Shown: positions 16,482 through 25,110 of the stretch, piece by piece
Layout: every line of letters begins with the position of its first letter
How positions within the stretch are numbered: position 1 is the stretch's first letter
Source: JAGOEX01 sp964630905
GTDB lineage: Bacteria; UBP6; UBA1177
Assembly: GCA_964630905.1 (NCBI GenBank)
Contig: CAZVWR010000023.1
Location: 1 to 44,002 of the forward strand
Reading direction: 5' to 3'
Length of the DNA: 44,002 bases
Notes under the pieces: generated by a model
Told to the model about the DNA's origin: nothing
Database searches by the model: none
The model's input: the letters and a program-made list of their open reading frames with translations, nothing else
Position numbers and translations under genes: made by a program

Positions 16482-17897
16482 TCAGCAGACAAACACTTTT
16501 ATTGAATTGGGGTGATTTACACTGCTGTTATGCCCTGTGACATTTACGGCTACGACAGGATCACCTTTTTTAAGAAGGTTCTTATCGATCAGAAATTCTA
16601 CCGAATCTGTCATGAACTGCTCAAAATCTTCCGGTTCAGTTGACAGCACAAAAGGTATTGCACCTCTGTAAATATTACACATTCTGGCAGTTACCGGGTC
16701 TTCGGAAAAGACATATATCGGACATAATGGTGCAAAATGACTTATCATTCTGGCGCTGAATCCCTTTTTTGTATAGATAAGAATTGCGGCGGCTTTTATA
16801 TTCTTTGAAAGCTGTACTGCCGAAAACGAAACACTTTCGCTTATAATATGACAACTTTGAGTATCTATTGTTCTTTCAGGCTTGGGAAGCATTTTTTCAG
16901 CATGTTCCAAAGTTCTGTCCATAAATTCGACGGCTAAAACCGGATATTTTCCTACAGCCGTTTCTCCTGAAAGCATGACAAGGTCAGCTCCACCAGTCAC
17001 GGCTCCTGCGACATCGCTCACTTCAGCTCTTGTCGGGCGGGAATTTGTTATCATTGATTCGAGCATTTCCGTTGCCACAATGACCGGCTTCCTTTTTTCA
17101 CGGGCAGCTTTTATAATCTGAGACTGGGCAAAAGGAAGTTCCCAGACCGGCAGCTCAACACCGAGATCTCCCCTTGCAACAAGCAGTGCATCACTCACCT
17201 CGGCAATTGAAGAAAGATTCTCAAGACCCTTTACAGATTCAATTTTTGAGATCACAGGTTTTGTCACGCCGCAACTTCTCATAACTCCCTGAAGTTCTAT
17301 AACATCCTGACTTTTCTGAACAAAACTAAGCATAAAACCATCAAATCCAAGCTCCATTCCATATTTCACATCTGCAATGTCCTTGTCACTTAAGGAAGGT
17401 AGTTTTATCTCTTTGCCCGGAAGCATCAACCCCTTTCTCGATTTTAGTAATCCGCCTGTTTTCACTATACATTTAACCCCTTTTGAATCAACCGATTCCA
17501 CTTCAAGAACGATCTTCCCGTCATCAAGCAGAACAGCATCCCCTTTATACACATCAGTCAGAATGTGTCTGTAATCAGTACCGAAAACTGAAGCATTCCC
17601 CGGAGTTTTGGGATCAGCATTTATTGTACACATCTTCCCTTTTTCAAGCATCACCTCATCATTTTCCATTATCCCTATTCTGATCTTCGGACCACGCAAG
17701 TCCATGAAAACAGGAATATTTGTCTTCGTATGCGCACAAACTTTCCTGACATTTTCCAATATCTCTTTTACAAGTTCATAACTACCGTGCGACATATTCA
17801 CCCTGAAAACATCAACACCCGCAACAATAAGGTCATGTATCAGCCCCTCATTCTTTGAAGCAGGCCCTAAAGTAGCAATGATCTTTGTGTTAGCCAT
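16482..17897 (-). CDS. pyk: Pyruvate kinase
   Basis: 471 aa from the ATG at 17897 (SD GGAG 7 nt away), giving the standard pyruvate-kinase N-terminus MANTKIIATLGPAS. An in-frame extension of 44 codons upstream is rejected because it overlaps the divergent gene start and lacks family similarity. Diagnostic segments are FRVNMSHGS, FMDLRGPKIRIG, ISKIESVKGL with the active-site Lys, VARGDLGVELP, IVATEMLESMITNSRPTRAEVSDVAG and VMLSGETAVGKYP. It converts phosphoenolpyruvate and ADP to pyruvate and ATP. It is transcribed alone, convergent with nothing and divergent from an XRE regulator. Confidence 0.96.
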   Translation of the reverse strand: MANTKIIATLGPASKNEGLIHDLIVAGVDVFRVNMSHGSYELVKEILENVRKVCAHTKTNIPVFMDLRGPKIRIGIMENDEVMLEKGKMCTINADPKTPGNASVFGTDYRHILTDVYKGDAVLLDDGKIVLEVESVDSKGVKCIVKTGGLLKSRKGLMLPGKEIKLPSLSDKDIADVKYGMELGFDGFMLSFVQKSQDVIELQGVMRSCGVTKPVISKIESVKGLENLSSIAEVSDALLVARGDLGVELPVWELPFAQSQIIKAAREKRKPVIVATEMLESMITNSRPTRAEVSDVAGAVTGGADLVMLSGETAVGKYPVLAVEFMDRTLEHAEKMLPKPERTIDTQSCHIISESVSFSAVQLSKNIKAAAILIYTKKGFSARMISHFAPLCPIYVFSEDPVTARMCNIYRGAIPFVLSTEPEDFEQFMTDSVEFLIDKNLLKKGDPVVAVNVTGHNSSVNHPNSIKVFVC

Positions 17898-18027
17898 ATC
17901 TAAACTCCATGAAAAAACGACATGACCGATTCTGCCTGATTTTAGATTTTTGTAAAGGTTTCTGATTATATCTTTTTGTTGTCTATCTCCTACAGCTTTT
18001 CTATCTGTTTTCCATATCATTTCCGCC

Positions 18028-18288
18028 ATGAGTATTCGAGAGAATTTCGGTCAGCGTTTAAAGGTGCTTAGGCAACACAGAAAGATGAGCCAGGATGATG
18101 TGTCTCTTGCATCGGGTGTTGACAGGAGCTATATTTCAGAGATTGAGACGGGCAAATCATCCCCGACACTTGACATCGTTGATAAGATAGCGAAAGCACT
18201 GAATGTTTCACCTGATGAGCTTTTTATTTTCGGGGTATCTGAACCTGAAAAAACTTATGATGGCGAACCCTATAAGGATGCTGTTTAA
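18028..18288 (+). CDS. Small XRE-family DNA-binding regulator
   Basis: 86 aa, almost entirely a lambda-Cro/XRE helix-turn-helix: FGQRLKVLRQHRKMSQDDVSLASGVDRSYISEIE-type helices across residues 7-65. It is followed by a short acidic tail. There is no effector domain. No SD is visible before the ATG, so translation may be weak or leaderless. It is divergent from pyk with 130 bp between starts, so it could regulate pyk, itself, or neither. It converges with the Gly-X-Y lipoprotein gene, leaving 22 bp. Confidence 0.85.
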   Translation: MSIRENFGQRLKVLRQHRKMSQDDVSLASGVDRSYISEIETGKSSPTLDIVDKIAKALNVSPDELFIFGVSEPEKTYDGEPYKDAV

Positions 18289-18310
18289 GCTATCAGTTTC
18301 TGCGAAAATT

Positions 18311-19339
18311 TCATGTACCGGATAAAAAATCAGAAACAAAATACTTGATTTCATTTATAAAATCTTCTTCACTGTTCCAGCCTTCAAAATGTTTTACTAT
18401 TTTCATGTCTTTTGCATCAATGAAAATATTTGCCGGGTATCCCTGATTTATGTATCTGGAAAAATTGTTCTGCTGGTCATACTTAAGATAGCCGTAAGTA
18501 TAATATGAATTTTCAAGGTTAAATGTAACCATTGCATCTTTAGTTTTAAACAGCTTTGCCGGCTCCTGCTCAGGTGCAGGCCCTGCCAGCAAACCATTCA
18601 TTATCAGAATAACATTCAATCCGTCATCGATCATCTCTTTGTCAGCAATCAAATACAGGTCGTTCCTTAATTTTGAACTGTACATACAGTCATATGCCGC
18701 AAATATCAGCCATATTAGTTTTGATCCCGGATTTTTTTTCACATACCATTCCTCTAAACGGTGCTCTGTGTCGAGCTCATCAAAAAAAGTAATGTTGCGG
18801 GCAATATCACCGACCTTTTTTGATGTACTAGTTTCCTCAGGATACTCATCATCTGAAGTATTTCCGGTGTTTCCTGTATTTCCGGAGTTTCCTGTATTTC
18901 CTGAGTTTCCTGAGTTGCCGGTATTTCCTGAATTTCCCGAATTCCCGGTATTTCCTGAATTCCCGGTATTTCCACTGTTTCCTGTGTCGCCTGTGTTTCC
19001 ACTATTTCCTGAATCACCAGTATCACCTGTGTTTCCTGTGTCACCCGAATTACCTGTATTTCCAGTATTTCCTGAGTTTCCTGTGTCGCCAGAATTGCCA
19101 ATATCCGGTTCGACACAAGCAGCAGTGACTGTTTCGCCATCATTGTTTTCTACACAAATATTGCCATTTTCATTGCAATCTTCCAAGTTCAACCACGAAC
19201 CGTCGGCACAAATTTGTAGAATATTGCCGACACATCTTAGAGAACCTTTCGACAGACAATTTGATTTTGTATCATCTCCACAGTTAGAAAAAAAAAGAAA
19301 AACTACAAAAACTAATAAAAATAAAACTGATCTTTTCAT
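18311..19339 (-). CDS. Lipoprotein with 27 Gly-X-Y triplets and a thioredoxin-fold-like C-terminus
   Basis: 342 aa, with AAGGGG before the ATG. The signal peptide ends FFSNC (Cys20; Asn at -1 is unusual for a lipobox). Residues 20-80 are Cys-rich (CLSKGSLRCVGNILQIC). Residues 81-161 are 27 perfect Gly-(Asn/Asp)-(Ser/Thr) triplets with no proline. Residues about 170-342 resemble a peroxiredoxin/TlpA fold (VGDIARNITFFDEL, a single Cys in AAYDCMYSSK, then GYPANIFIDAKDMKIVKHFEGW with the cis-Pro loop), but the CxxC is reduced to CMYS. Gly-X-Thr runs in Bacillus BclA are glycosylated and collagen-like; here stalk or spacer use is inference. It has its own promoter. Confidence 0.85.
   Translation of the reverse strand: MKRSVLFLLVFVVFLFFSNCGDDTKSNCLSKGSLRCVGNILQICADGSWLNLEDCNENGNICVENNDGETVTAACVEPDIGNSGDTGNSGNTGNTGNSGDTGNTGDTGDSGNSGNTGDTGNSGNTGNSGNTGNSGNSGNTGNSGNSGNTGNSGNTGNTGNTSDDEYPEETSTSKKVGDIARNITFFDELDTEHRLEEWYVKKNPGSKLIWLIFAAYDCMYSSKLRNDLYLIADKEMIDDGLNVILIMNGLLAGPAPEQEPAKLFKTKDAMVTFNLENSYYTYGYLKYDQQNNFSRYINQGYPANIFIDAKDMKIVKHFEGWNSEEDFINEIKYFVSDFLSGT
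18857..19099 (-). repeat. Nine-base-codon repeat array encoding Gly-X-Y triplets
   Basis: 243 bp of tandem 9-bp units on the minus strand (GGN-AAT/GAY-TCN/ACN) code for 27 Gly-(Asn/Asp)-(Ser/Thr) triplets in frame. Codons for Gly, Ser and Thr vary between copies, so the protein repeat is better kept than the DNA repeat. That suggests selection on the protein. The array is also likely to vary in length between strains by slippage or recombination. Confidence 0.9.
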
Positions 19340-19381
19340 GATGACCCCTTCGAATTGTTAGCATTTCTAAATAATTATAAA

Positions 19382-20140
19382 CTATCTTATTTTATCAATG
19401 CTTTTTTCTTTGTCAACTGACTGAAATCCGCATATAATTCTTGCCTGATCATATTCATCGGTATATTTTCCTGATTCGTTTCTTACGGTCATGGTTGATG
19501 TCTCTTCTTTGCTTTCCACATAACTTACTGAATACATTGATATTAGTGGCTGTTTCCCTGCTCTTGGGATCATGTCAACCCGCTTATTTATGAACATTTT
19601 GAATTTTGAGGCGGCTGTGTAAACTCTATCCCTATACTGATAAGGATAAACCGTTATAAACATTCCTTTTTCTGACAGATGCCTGTTTGCGGTTTTAAAA
19701 TAATCTTCGATGTTTCCATTCAGTTCAAACCTTGCCGCAGACTTGTCGTCATGAGGACTCAATGGCCCTTCAGAATCTGTGTAATACGGCGGAGTTGAAG
19801 TTATAAGCGGGAACCGTTCATCAAGTTTAAGCTCCCTCAGATCTCCATGCAACAGCTTAAAACGATTTGACAATCCATTCATTTCAAGTGATTTCAGTCC
19901 GAGCTCTCTTCTATTTTCACGAAGCTCTATCCCCACTCCCGAAATTTGAGGAAATTTCCACAGAACTATCATCGGAACAGAGCAAAGGCCACTCCCAAGA
20001 TCAAGAAAACGGCATGGCGTATTCTCTTCATTGCGGATTATCGCCATCCACGCAGTCAACATATCATCAGTTGAATATCTCTGCCCGACATCGGGCTGAT
20101 AGATCTTGAAATCTCCTGAAAGAGTGTCTATGCGGGGCAT
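19382..20140 (-). CDS. TrmN6-like adenine methyltransferase
   Basis: 252 aa from the ATG at 20140 (SD GAGG inside the queA tail); a GTG two codons upstream is less well placed. It is a Rossmann SAM-dependent methyltransferase. The substrate-side N-terminus YQPDVGQRYSTDDMLTAW precedes the SAM motif RFLDLGSGLCSVPMIV and IELRENRRELGLKSLEMNG. The active-site motif is STPPYYTDSEG at about residue 114. YfiC/TrmN6 methylates A37 of tRNA-Val at N6 using NPPY; here the first residue is Thr. The tRNA substrate is inferred from similarity of layout. It is directly downstream of queA with no gap, consistent with a tRNA-modification pair. Confidence 0.82.
   Translation of the reverse strand: MPRIDTLSGDFKIYQPDVGQRYSTDDMLTAWMAIIRNEENTPCRFLDLGSGLCSVPMIVLWKFPQISGVGIELRENRRELGLKSLEMNGLSNRFKLLHGDLRELKLDERFPLITSTPPYYTDSEGPLSPHDDKSAARFELNGNIEDYFKTANRHLSEKGMFITVYPYQYRDRVYTAASKFKMFINKRVDMIPRAGKQPLISMYSVSYVESKEETSTMTVRNESGKYTDEYDQARIICGFQSVDKEKSIDKIR
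19389..19416 (-). promoter_or_regulatory. Promoter of the Gly-X-Y lipoprotein gene, inside the TrmN-like CDS
   Basis: On the minus strand, TTGACA (19416-19411), 16 bp, and TAAAAT (19394-19389) sit in the last codons of the upstream methyltransferase gene, 50 bp before the lipoprotein ATG. The elements and spacing are the same as at the lipoprotein promoter at 4344-4371. Confidence 0.65.
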
Positions 20141-20147
20141 TTTCACC

Positions 20148-21188
20148 TCACAGAATCAGCATGCAGTCACCGTACGAATAAAAACGGTATTTTTCTTTTA
20201 CCGCTTCTTCATACGCCTTGAGGATGAACTCTCTATCTGAAAATGCCGATATCATCATAAGAAGTGTGCTTTGAGGCAGATGAAAATTGGTCAGAATTTG
20301 GTCAACAAACTTAAATTCATATCCGGGATAAATGAAAATCCCTGTCTCTTTGTCGCATGGATGGATCACTCCGTTTTCGTTACTGGCACTTTCAAGTGCT
20401 CTTACAGTTGTTGTTCCTATTGCAAGTATCTTTCTTCCCGATTTTTTGTCATCATTGAGCCTGCGAGCACAATCTTCAGTAATTACAAGCCTTTCCTTAT
20501 GCATTCTGTGTTCTTCGATCTTTTCACTTTTAACAGGGAGAAATGTTCCAAGCCCTACATCAAGAACAATATTTTCAACATGACCTCTAGTCTTTTCATG
20601 AATCTTTTTTAATATTTCTTCATTAAAGTGAAGCCCGGCAGTCGGAGCGGCAACTGAACCCGGAACTTGTGCATAAACTGTCTGATATTTTTCTTTATCT
20701 GAAAGTCTGCTCCTTTTTTCGTTTCTCCTTTTTAATATATAAGGCGGCAGAGGTATATCGCCATAATTATTAAGATATTCCATCAAGTCAAAAGTATCTT
20801 CAGAAAACCTGACATCTGCGAATTGCTCATTTTTTGAAATTATTTCCGCCGTCAGACCATGCTCGAAAAAAACCTTTTCACCTGTACCTATCTTTTTAGA
20901 ACACTTTACCATAACCTGCCATAAAGAATTTTCCATTTCTTTAAGCACAAGAAACTCAACAACTCCGCCTGTCGCCCTTTTTCCAAATATCCTTGCCGGA
21001 ATGACCTTTGTCGAATTAAAGACTACCGTTGTATTTTCATCAATAAAATTAACGACTTCTCCAAACTTCAAGTGCTTAATGACCGTATTGCTCCTGTCAA
21101 GCACCATCATTCTGCTTTCACCCCTTTTCAGCGGATTATCAGCAATAAGTTCTTCCGGAAGATGATAATTGAAAAGCTTTGTATCCAT
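20148..21188 (-). CDS. queA: S-adenosylmethionine:tRNA ribosyltransferase-isomerase
   Basis: 346 aa, the usual QueA length. Signatures run from YHLPEELIADNP through VVFNSTKVIPARIFG, YQTVYAQVPGSVAAPTAGLHF, LDVGLGTFLPV, IAIGTTTVRALES-like IGTTTVRALES and LTNFHLPQSTLLMMISAF. The enzyme moves the ribosyl group of SAM onto preQ1 in tRNA, giving epoxyqueuosine. The start ATG shares one base with the stop of the SpoIID-domain gene (TGATG), and the next gene follows after 1 nt, so it is expressed within the minus-strand operon. Confidence 0.97.
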   Translation of the reverse strand: MDTKLFNYHLPEELIADNPLKRGESRMMVLDRSNTVIKHLKFGEVVNFIDENTTVVFNSTKVIPARIFGKRATGGVVEFLVLKEMENSLWQVMVKCSKKIGTGEKVFFEHGLTAEIISKNEQFADVRFSEDTFDLMEYLNNYGDIPLPPYILKRRNEKRSRLSDKEKYQTVYAQVPGSVAAPTAGLHFNEEILKKIHEKTRGHVENIVLDVGLGTFLPVKSEKIEEHRMHKERLVITEDCARRLNDDKKSGRKILAIGTTTVRALESASNENGVIHPCDKETGIFIYPGYEFKFVDQILTNFHLPQSTLLMMISAFSDREFILKAYEEAVKEKYRFYSYGDCMLIL

Positions 21189-22312
21189 CAGTACATTTTC
21201 CTGATCTCGACACCGGTCAGATAAAAATTAATTATCTCCCTGTGTTTTTTTCCCTCAGCCGCCATTCCGGCCATTCCCCATTGACAGACTCCAACTCCGT
21301 GACCGGCACCTTTTCCTTCAAAAATGAAATTAGATCCATCTTTTTTCACAACAAAATCATTTGACCAGATAACAGAAAAACCGACTAACTCCCTGAATTT
21401 ATTAACAGGGATCTTGTTTTTATCAACCATTAGGCTCTCAACTCTCTTTTCACTTCTAACTACCTGAATAGATTTAACTTTACCAACTCCTAGTTTATCT
21501 GAAAGCATTTTTGAGCTTACTGATCTTTTCCACCGGTACAAAGATGATTTTGTGCAATACGGACATTTTACAGATTGTAAGTGCGGATCATTCTTTTTCC
21601 ACACCTCTGAGGATGATGCCGTCATTCCTCCGCAGGTTGAATGGAAATATATCTTAACGGCATTATGCCCTTTTGTTATAACTTCACCCTTTGTCTCGTC
21701 AACAGCTTTGTTTGAAGTCACATCCTCTTTGTCAAGTCCGTCATAAACCTGGTCTAGAACACTTGGTGCAAGATCAAAAAGCTCATTTCTCGGATTGAAC
21801 ATTTTCTGATAAACCGCAAAAGTTCTTGCTAATACCGCCTGAGTTTTCTTTGCTTCAAGAGGCCATGAAGGTATCGCTTCTTTATTGATTACTCCTCTGA
21901 CATAATCTTCTATATTCAAGTCGTTGATAACAGTAAGCTTTCCGTTTCTAATCCAGATCTCTATCTCACCCCTGAACATCCTTTGACCAATCTTTATTAA
22001 CATGAATTTCGGGGTCAGCTTTATCATTTCAGAATTAAAAGTCTTTCCCGAAACTGATATTTTTCCATCACTGACATTTACAGTGTATTTACCCTGAATT
22101 GAACCAGCGATACCACCGTTTTTATTAACGATTTCAGCATCACCTTCAAGAGAAAAAGAATCAACATCCACTTTTATCCCTATTTTCAGAAACGGCTTGA
22201 ACCCTTCAGCCGGATTTTCATTTTTAAGAAGTTCTTCAATATTCTGACCCGGCAAAGAAAAGAATATCAGTAAAATTGGGAAAAAAATAAGTTTATTCAA
22301 CAACTTCAACAA
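21188..22312 (-). CDS. SpoIID/LytB-domain peptidoglycan hydrolase
   Basis: 374 aa. The start is taken as TTG at 22312, giving a signal peptide (LNKLIFFPILLIFFSL). It overlaps the preceding gene by 20 nt with no clear SD, so translational coupling is likely and the exact start is uncertain. The SpoIID domain covers about residues 115-374: DYVRGVINKEAIPSWPLEA holds the catalytic Glu, and QAVLARTFA, FHSTCGGMTASSSEVW, a CPYC pair and GHGVGVCQWGM follow. SpoIID-type enzymes cut glycan strands stripped of stem peptides. Outside spore formers they act in cell separation or wall remodelling, often beside SPOR proteins such as the upstream gene. Confidence 0.9.
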   Translation of the reverse strand: MLKLLNKLIFFPILLIFFSLPGQNIEELLKNENPAEGFKPFLKIGIKVDVDSFSLEGDAEIVNKNGGIAGSIQGKYTVNVSDGKISVSGKTFNSEMIKLTPKFMLIKIGQRMFRGEIEIWIRNGKLTVINDLNIEDYVRGVINKEAIPSWPLEAKKTQAVLARTFAVYQKMFNPRNELFDLAPSVLDQVYDGLDKEDVTSNKAVDETKGEVITKGHNAVKIYFHSTCGGMTASSSEVWKKNDPHLQSVKCPYCTKSSLYRWKRSVSSKMLSDKLGVGKVKSIQVVRSEKRVESLMVDKNKIPVNKFRELVGFSVIWSNDFVVKKDGSNFIFEGKGAGHGVGVCQWGMAGMAAEGKKHREIINFYLTGVEIRKMY

Positions 22313-22988
22313 CTATCGCTTCCGTACCGGAGAAATTAGATGCTTTATAATTCTCGGCTTCCTCCCTTGAAGAGAATCTGCCGTATCTTACACGGTAAAT
22401 ATCACCAGTCCCCTGAACTTTTAAGATATATGTTTCAGTGCTTTGAGATTCCTGAAATTTTTTTGCATTCTCAAAATCACTGAACGCTGCAAGCTGAATG
22501 GCATAGAACTTGCCCGCTTCAACCGGTTTCTCTTCATTCTTGACCGGTTCCTGCTTAACCTCTTCACTCTTTTCAACAGACCCGGGATGTGAAACACTTT
22601 TTTCCACAACTTTTATCTTTGCCTTGATCTTTCCCTTGTCAGTGTTATCTATTTCAGAAAACGCTTTTTTTGACAGGTCCACAACATTCTTGCCCGGTCT
22701 GTCAGTAACTGTGACTGTAACGCTTTTTCCTGTCTCAAGTGACTGAACTTCAAGCATCGTGCCAAAAGGAAACCCTCTTGCCGCACAAGTCATCCCGCTG
22801 TTGTTGAAAGTTGAACCGTCTGCCGACTGCCTGCCTTCAAATTCATCACCGTAAAATGTTGCATAAAGATAGTATATATCACCCGGAGAAACAGGGTGTT
22901 TAACCATATACGGAGATTCACACGAGCAAATAGAAACCAATAAAAATCCCAAAATAATCAGGAACTTGTCAAATCTGCTGTTCATCAT
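22293..22988 (-). CDS. RlpA-like lipoprotein with SPOR domain
   Basis: 231 aa from ATGATG at 22988/22985, inside the end of the wzc-like gene; no strong SD. The signal peptide ends VSICSC. A double-psi beta-barrel (about 35-115) reads YATFYGDEFEGRQSADG, FPFGTMLEV and DRPGKNVVDLSKKAF. A Lys/Glu-rich linker and a C-terminal SPOR domain (about 155-231; FYAIQLAAFSDFENAKKF, YRVRYGRFSSREEAENY) follow. SPOR binds denuded glycan at division sites. In active RlpA, ANGE and TAAH carry the key Glu and His; here they read ADGS and TCAA, so transglycosylase activity may be lost and the protein may only bind septal wall. Confidence 0.85.
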   Translation of the reverse strand: MMNSRFDKFLIILGFLLVSICSCESPYMVKHPVSPGDIYYLYATFYGDEFEGRQSADGSTFNNSGMTCAARGFPFGTMLEVQSLETGKSVTVTVTDRPGKNVVDLSKKAFSEIDNTDKGKIKAKIKVVEKSVSHPGSVEKSEEVKQEPVKNEEKPVEAGKFYAIQLAAFSDFENAKKFQESQSTETYILKVQGTGDIYRVRYGRFSSREEAENYKASNFSGTEAIVVEVVE

Positions 22989-25110
22989 CTTTTTCAGTTT
23001 TATATGGTGAGTGATAATATGAATAGTTATAGTAAGATTTAAACTTCTTTTCATGTTTCAGATCAAAGTTATTTATTACAGTGCCGAGAAAATGTATGCC
23101 CGGTTTCATGATCTTGGAAACAGACATCTTAAAAATATCCCTCGGTGTTTTATTTACATTGACAACCACGATAACACCGTCTGTCATTGGAGCAATGGTC
23201 GCCGCATCGCTTACAGGGCTGAGTGGCGGCGAATCGAATATTACAAGGTCGTACTTGGCACTCATTTCAGCGAGAACATCAGAAAATCTGGCACTTTCAA
23301 GTAATTCAGCAGGATTCGGCGGGATCGGTCCGCATGTAATGACATCAAGTCCCGAATAAACATCCTTGTTTGTAACCTGTGCCAGTGTGTGTTCACCGAC
23401 TATAAGAGTTGAAAGACCCTTCTCATTTTTCAATCCGAAAAGCTTGTGAACTCTCGGTTTTCTCATGTCGGCATCAACTATAAGAACACTTTTACCTGCA
23501 ACAGAATATCCTACACCGATATTAGCCGACACTGTTGTTTTCCCTTCCTGGGTTATTGAACTTGTAACAAGCAGTTTTGCTATTTTGTGATCAGGGTTGC
23601 TAAGTTTTATATTGGTTCTCAATGATCGGAATGATTCCACAGCAAAGCTCTGTTTTTTCTCTTCAAAAGCTATCTCTTTGAATTTAGATGTTTCAATAAA
23701 TTCAAATTTTGGAATTATGCCGAGAAGCGGCTTTTTCGTGATCGTTTCAAATTCTTTGAATGTCCTGAACCTCGTATCAAAGAATTCAACTACAAATATT
23801 GCCAGAGAACCGAGTATCATTGAGAGAATTAAACCTATCAGCAATATCAGATTCTTTCTCGGCTTGACTGGAATTTTTGAGGAAAGCGCATTATCAATGA
23901 TCCTGACATTATTGTTTTTCAGCAAAGCACTCAGATCTGCCTGTTTTGTTCTTTCAAGGACAATGTCATAAAGTTTTTTATTTGTTTCAACTTCCCTTAA
24001 AAGCTTGCTGTAATCTATGTCCAGTTTGTTAAGCATTATCGCCTCAGTCTGGGAATCGCTTAACATTTTGCGGTTCTTAGCCATTTCGCTTTCAAGTGTC
24101 TTGAGCTCAAGATCATAACTTTTTATGACACCCGATATCTCTTTTTTCAAAGAATCGTGTATTGTATCCCTCTCTGTGGTTAACGAGAGAACTTTAGGAT
24201 ATTTTTCTCCGTAGAATTTTTCACTCTCATCGAGTTTAGAAACAACTTCAATATATTTCATTTTAAGGTTGTTTATAAGCTGGTTATCCTTGCTTGCCTC
24301 TTTAAGAAAACTTTCGTTCGGATCATTAAGATCTGTCTTGCTGTATTCCTCTATCTTTGCGGCTACAGCATTTCTCCTTATCTCCTGATCGGTCAAAGTG
24401 TTCGTAAACTTCTCTATTCTGGTTGCAAGCATCGCCTGCTTGGCTTCAAAGGTTGTTGCCAGAACATTGTTGTTCTGCTTAAAATCAAAAAGCATCTTTT
24501 CCGAATCTTCCAGACTCTTTTTAAGATTTATACTCTGGTCGGAAAGCCATCTCGCGGCATCTTTTGTGGCAAAATACTTTTTTTCCAGATTGAAATCTAT
24601 ATAGGCATTCGCAAAAGAATTCGCAAGAAAAGCCGCTTTTTCTGGGTCCTTATCTTCTACACTTATCTTAACGATATTGCTGTTCTTCTGAGGTGAAACC
24701 GTCAACTTTCCTAAAATAATATTTACAGGATCTATATCCTTAAGCGTCTCCTCTTCGATCTTTGAAATATCAAGTCCAAGATACTCGAGAATATTTTCTC
24801 CGGGAATTAGTTCAAGAACCTTTTCAGCAACAGATCGGCTCTGTATTATTTCGTATTGAGTCGCATAATATTCCTTATTTGACCAGTAATAACCCTGAGA
24901 CCCGGTTGAAACGATCTCCATTCTGTCACCAAGAACATTCGCCGCTTTGGGCTCAATTTCAATGGATGCCGTTGACGAATATATCTTCTGAGATCTATAA
25001 ATATGTACGATCGTAAGAGTCATCACAACGATGATCACTGCAGAGAAAAGATACATATGCCTTTTGAGAAGTATCAGTATTTCCTTAAGCTCTATCTCTC
25101 TTTCGTGCAT
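22969..25110 (-). CDS. Wzc-type polysaccharide co-polymerase with BY-kinase
   Basis: 713 aa in the inner membrane. The Wzz domain lies between TM1 (about 17-35, LFSAVIIVVMTLTIVHIY) and TM2 (about 425-447, LILLIGLILSMILGSLAIFVV). Coiled coil fills the periplasmic middle. The cytoplasmic bacterial tyrosine kinase has Walker A SSITQEGKTTVSANI, Walker A' VLIVDADMRKP and Walker B LVIFDSPP. It ends with a Tyr cluster (KSYYNYSYYHSPY) for autophosphorylation. Phosphorylation cycles control chain polymerisation and export with the Wza-like gene immediately upstream (shared base at 25110). The fused kinase is the proteobacterial arrangement, unlike the split form of Firmicutes. Confidence 0.93.
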   Translation of the reverse strand: MHEREIELKEILILLKRHMYLFSAVIIVVMTLTIVHIYRSQKIYSSTASIEIEPKAANVLGDRMEIVSTGSQGYYWSNKEYYATQYEIIQSRSVAEKVLELIPGENILEYLGLDISKIEEETLKDIDPVNIILGKLTVSPQKNSNIVKISVEDKDPEKAAFLANSFANAYIDFNLEKKYFATKDAARWLSDQSINLKKSLEDSEKMLFDFKQNNNVLATTFEAKQAMLATRIEKFTNTLTDQEIRRNAVAAKIEEYSKTDLNDPNESFLKEASKDNQLINNLKMKYIEVVSKLDESEKFYGEKYPKVLSLTTERDTIHDSLKKEISGVIKSYDLELKTLESEMAKNRKMLSDSQTEAIMLNKLDIDYSKLLREVETNKKLYDIVLERTKQADLSALLKNNNVRIIDNALSSKIPVKPRKNLILLIGLILSMILGSLAIFVVEFFDTRFRTFKEFETITKKPLLGIIPKFEFIETSKFKEIAFEEKKQSFAVESFRSLRTNIKLSNPDHKIAKLLVTSSITQEGKTTVSANIGVGYSVAGKSVLIVDADMRKPRVHKLFGLKNEKGLSTLIVGEHTLAQVTNKDVYSGLDVITCGPIPPNPAELLESARFSDVLAEMSAKYDLVIFDSPPLSPVSDAATIAPMTDGVIVVVNVNKTPRDIFKMSVSKIMKPGIHFLGTVINNFDLKHEKKFKSYYNYSYYHSPYKTEKDDEQQI

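Noticed and set aside
17898..18029. 44-codon N-terminal extension of pyruvate kinase
   Set aside because: It has no SD, overlaps the divergent XRE start and no family match; the ATG at 17897 has GGAG at good spacing and gives the canonical N-terminus.
18857..19099. Possible CRISPR-like tandem array
   Set aside because: Units are 9 bp, contiguous, in frame and lack unique spacers; they encode a protein repeat.
18639..19361. Plus-strand frame of 240 codons rich in Phe, Pro and Val repeats opposite the lipoprotein gene
   Set aside because: It is the antisense reading of the Gly-X-Y repeat array. It has no SD, no domain, and overlaps a well-supported lipoprotein with its own promoter.
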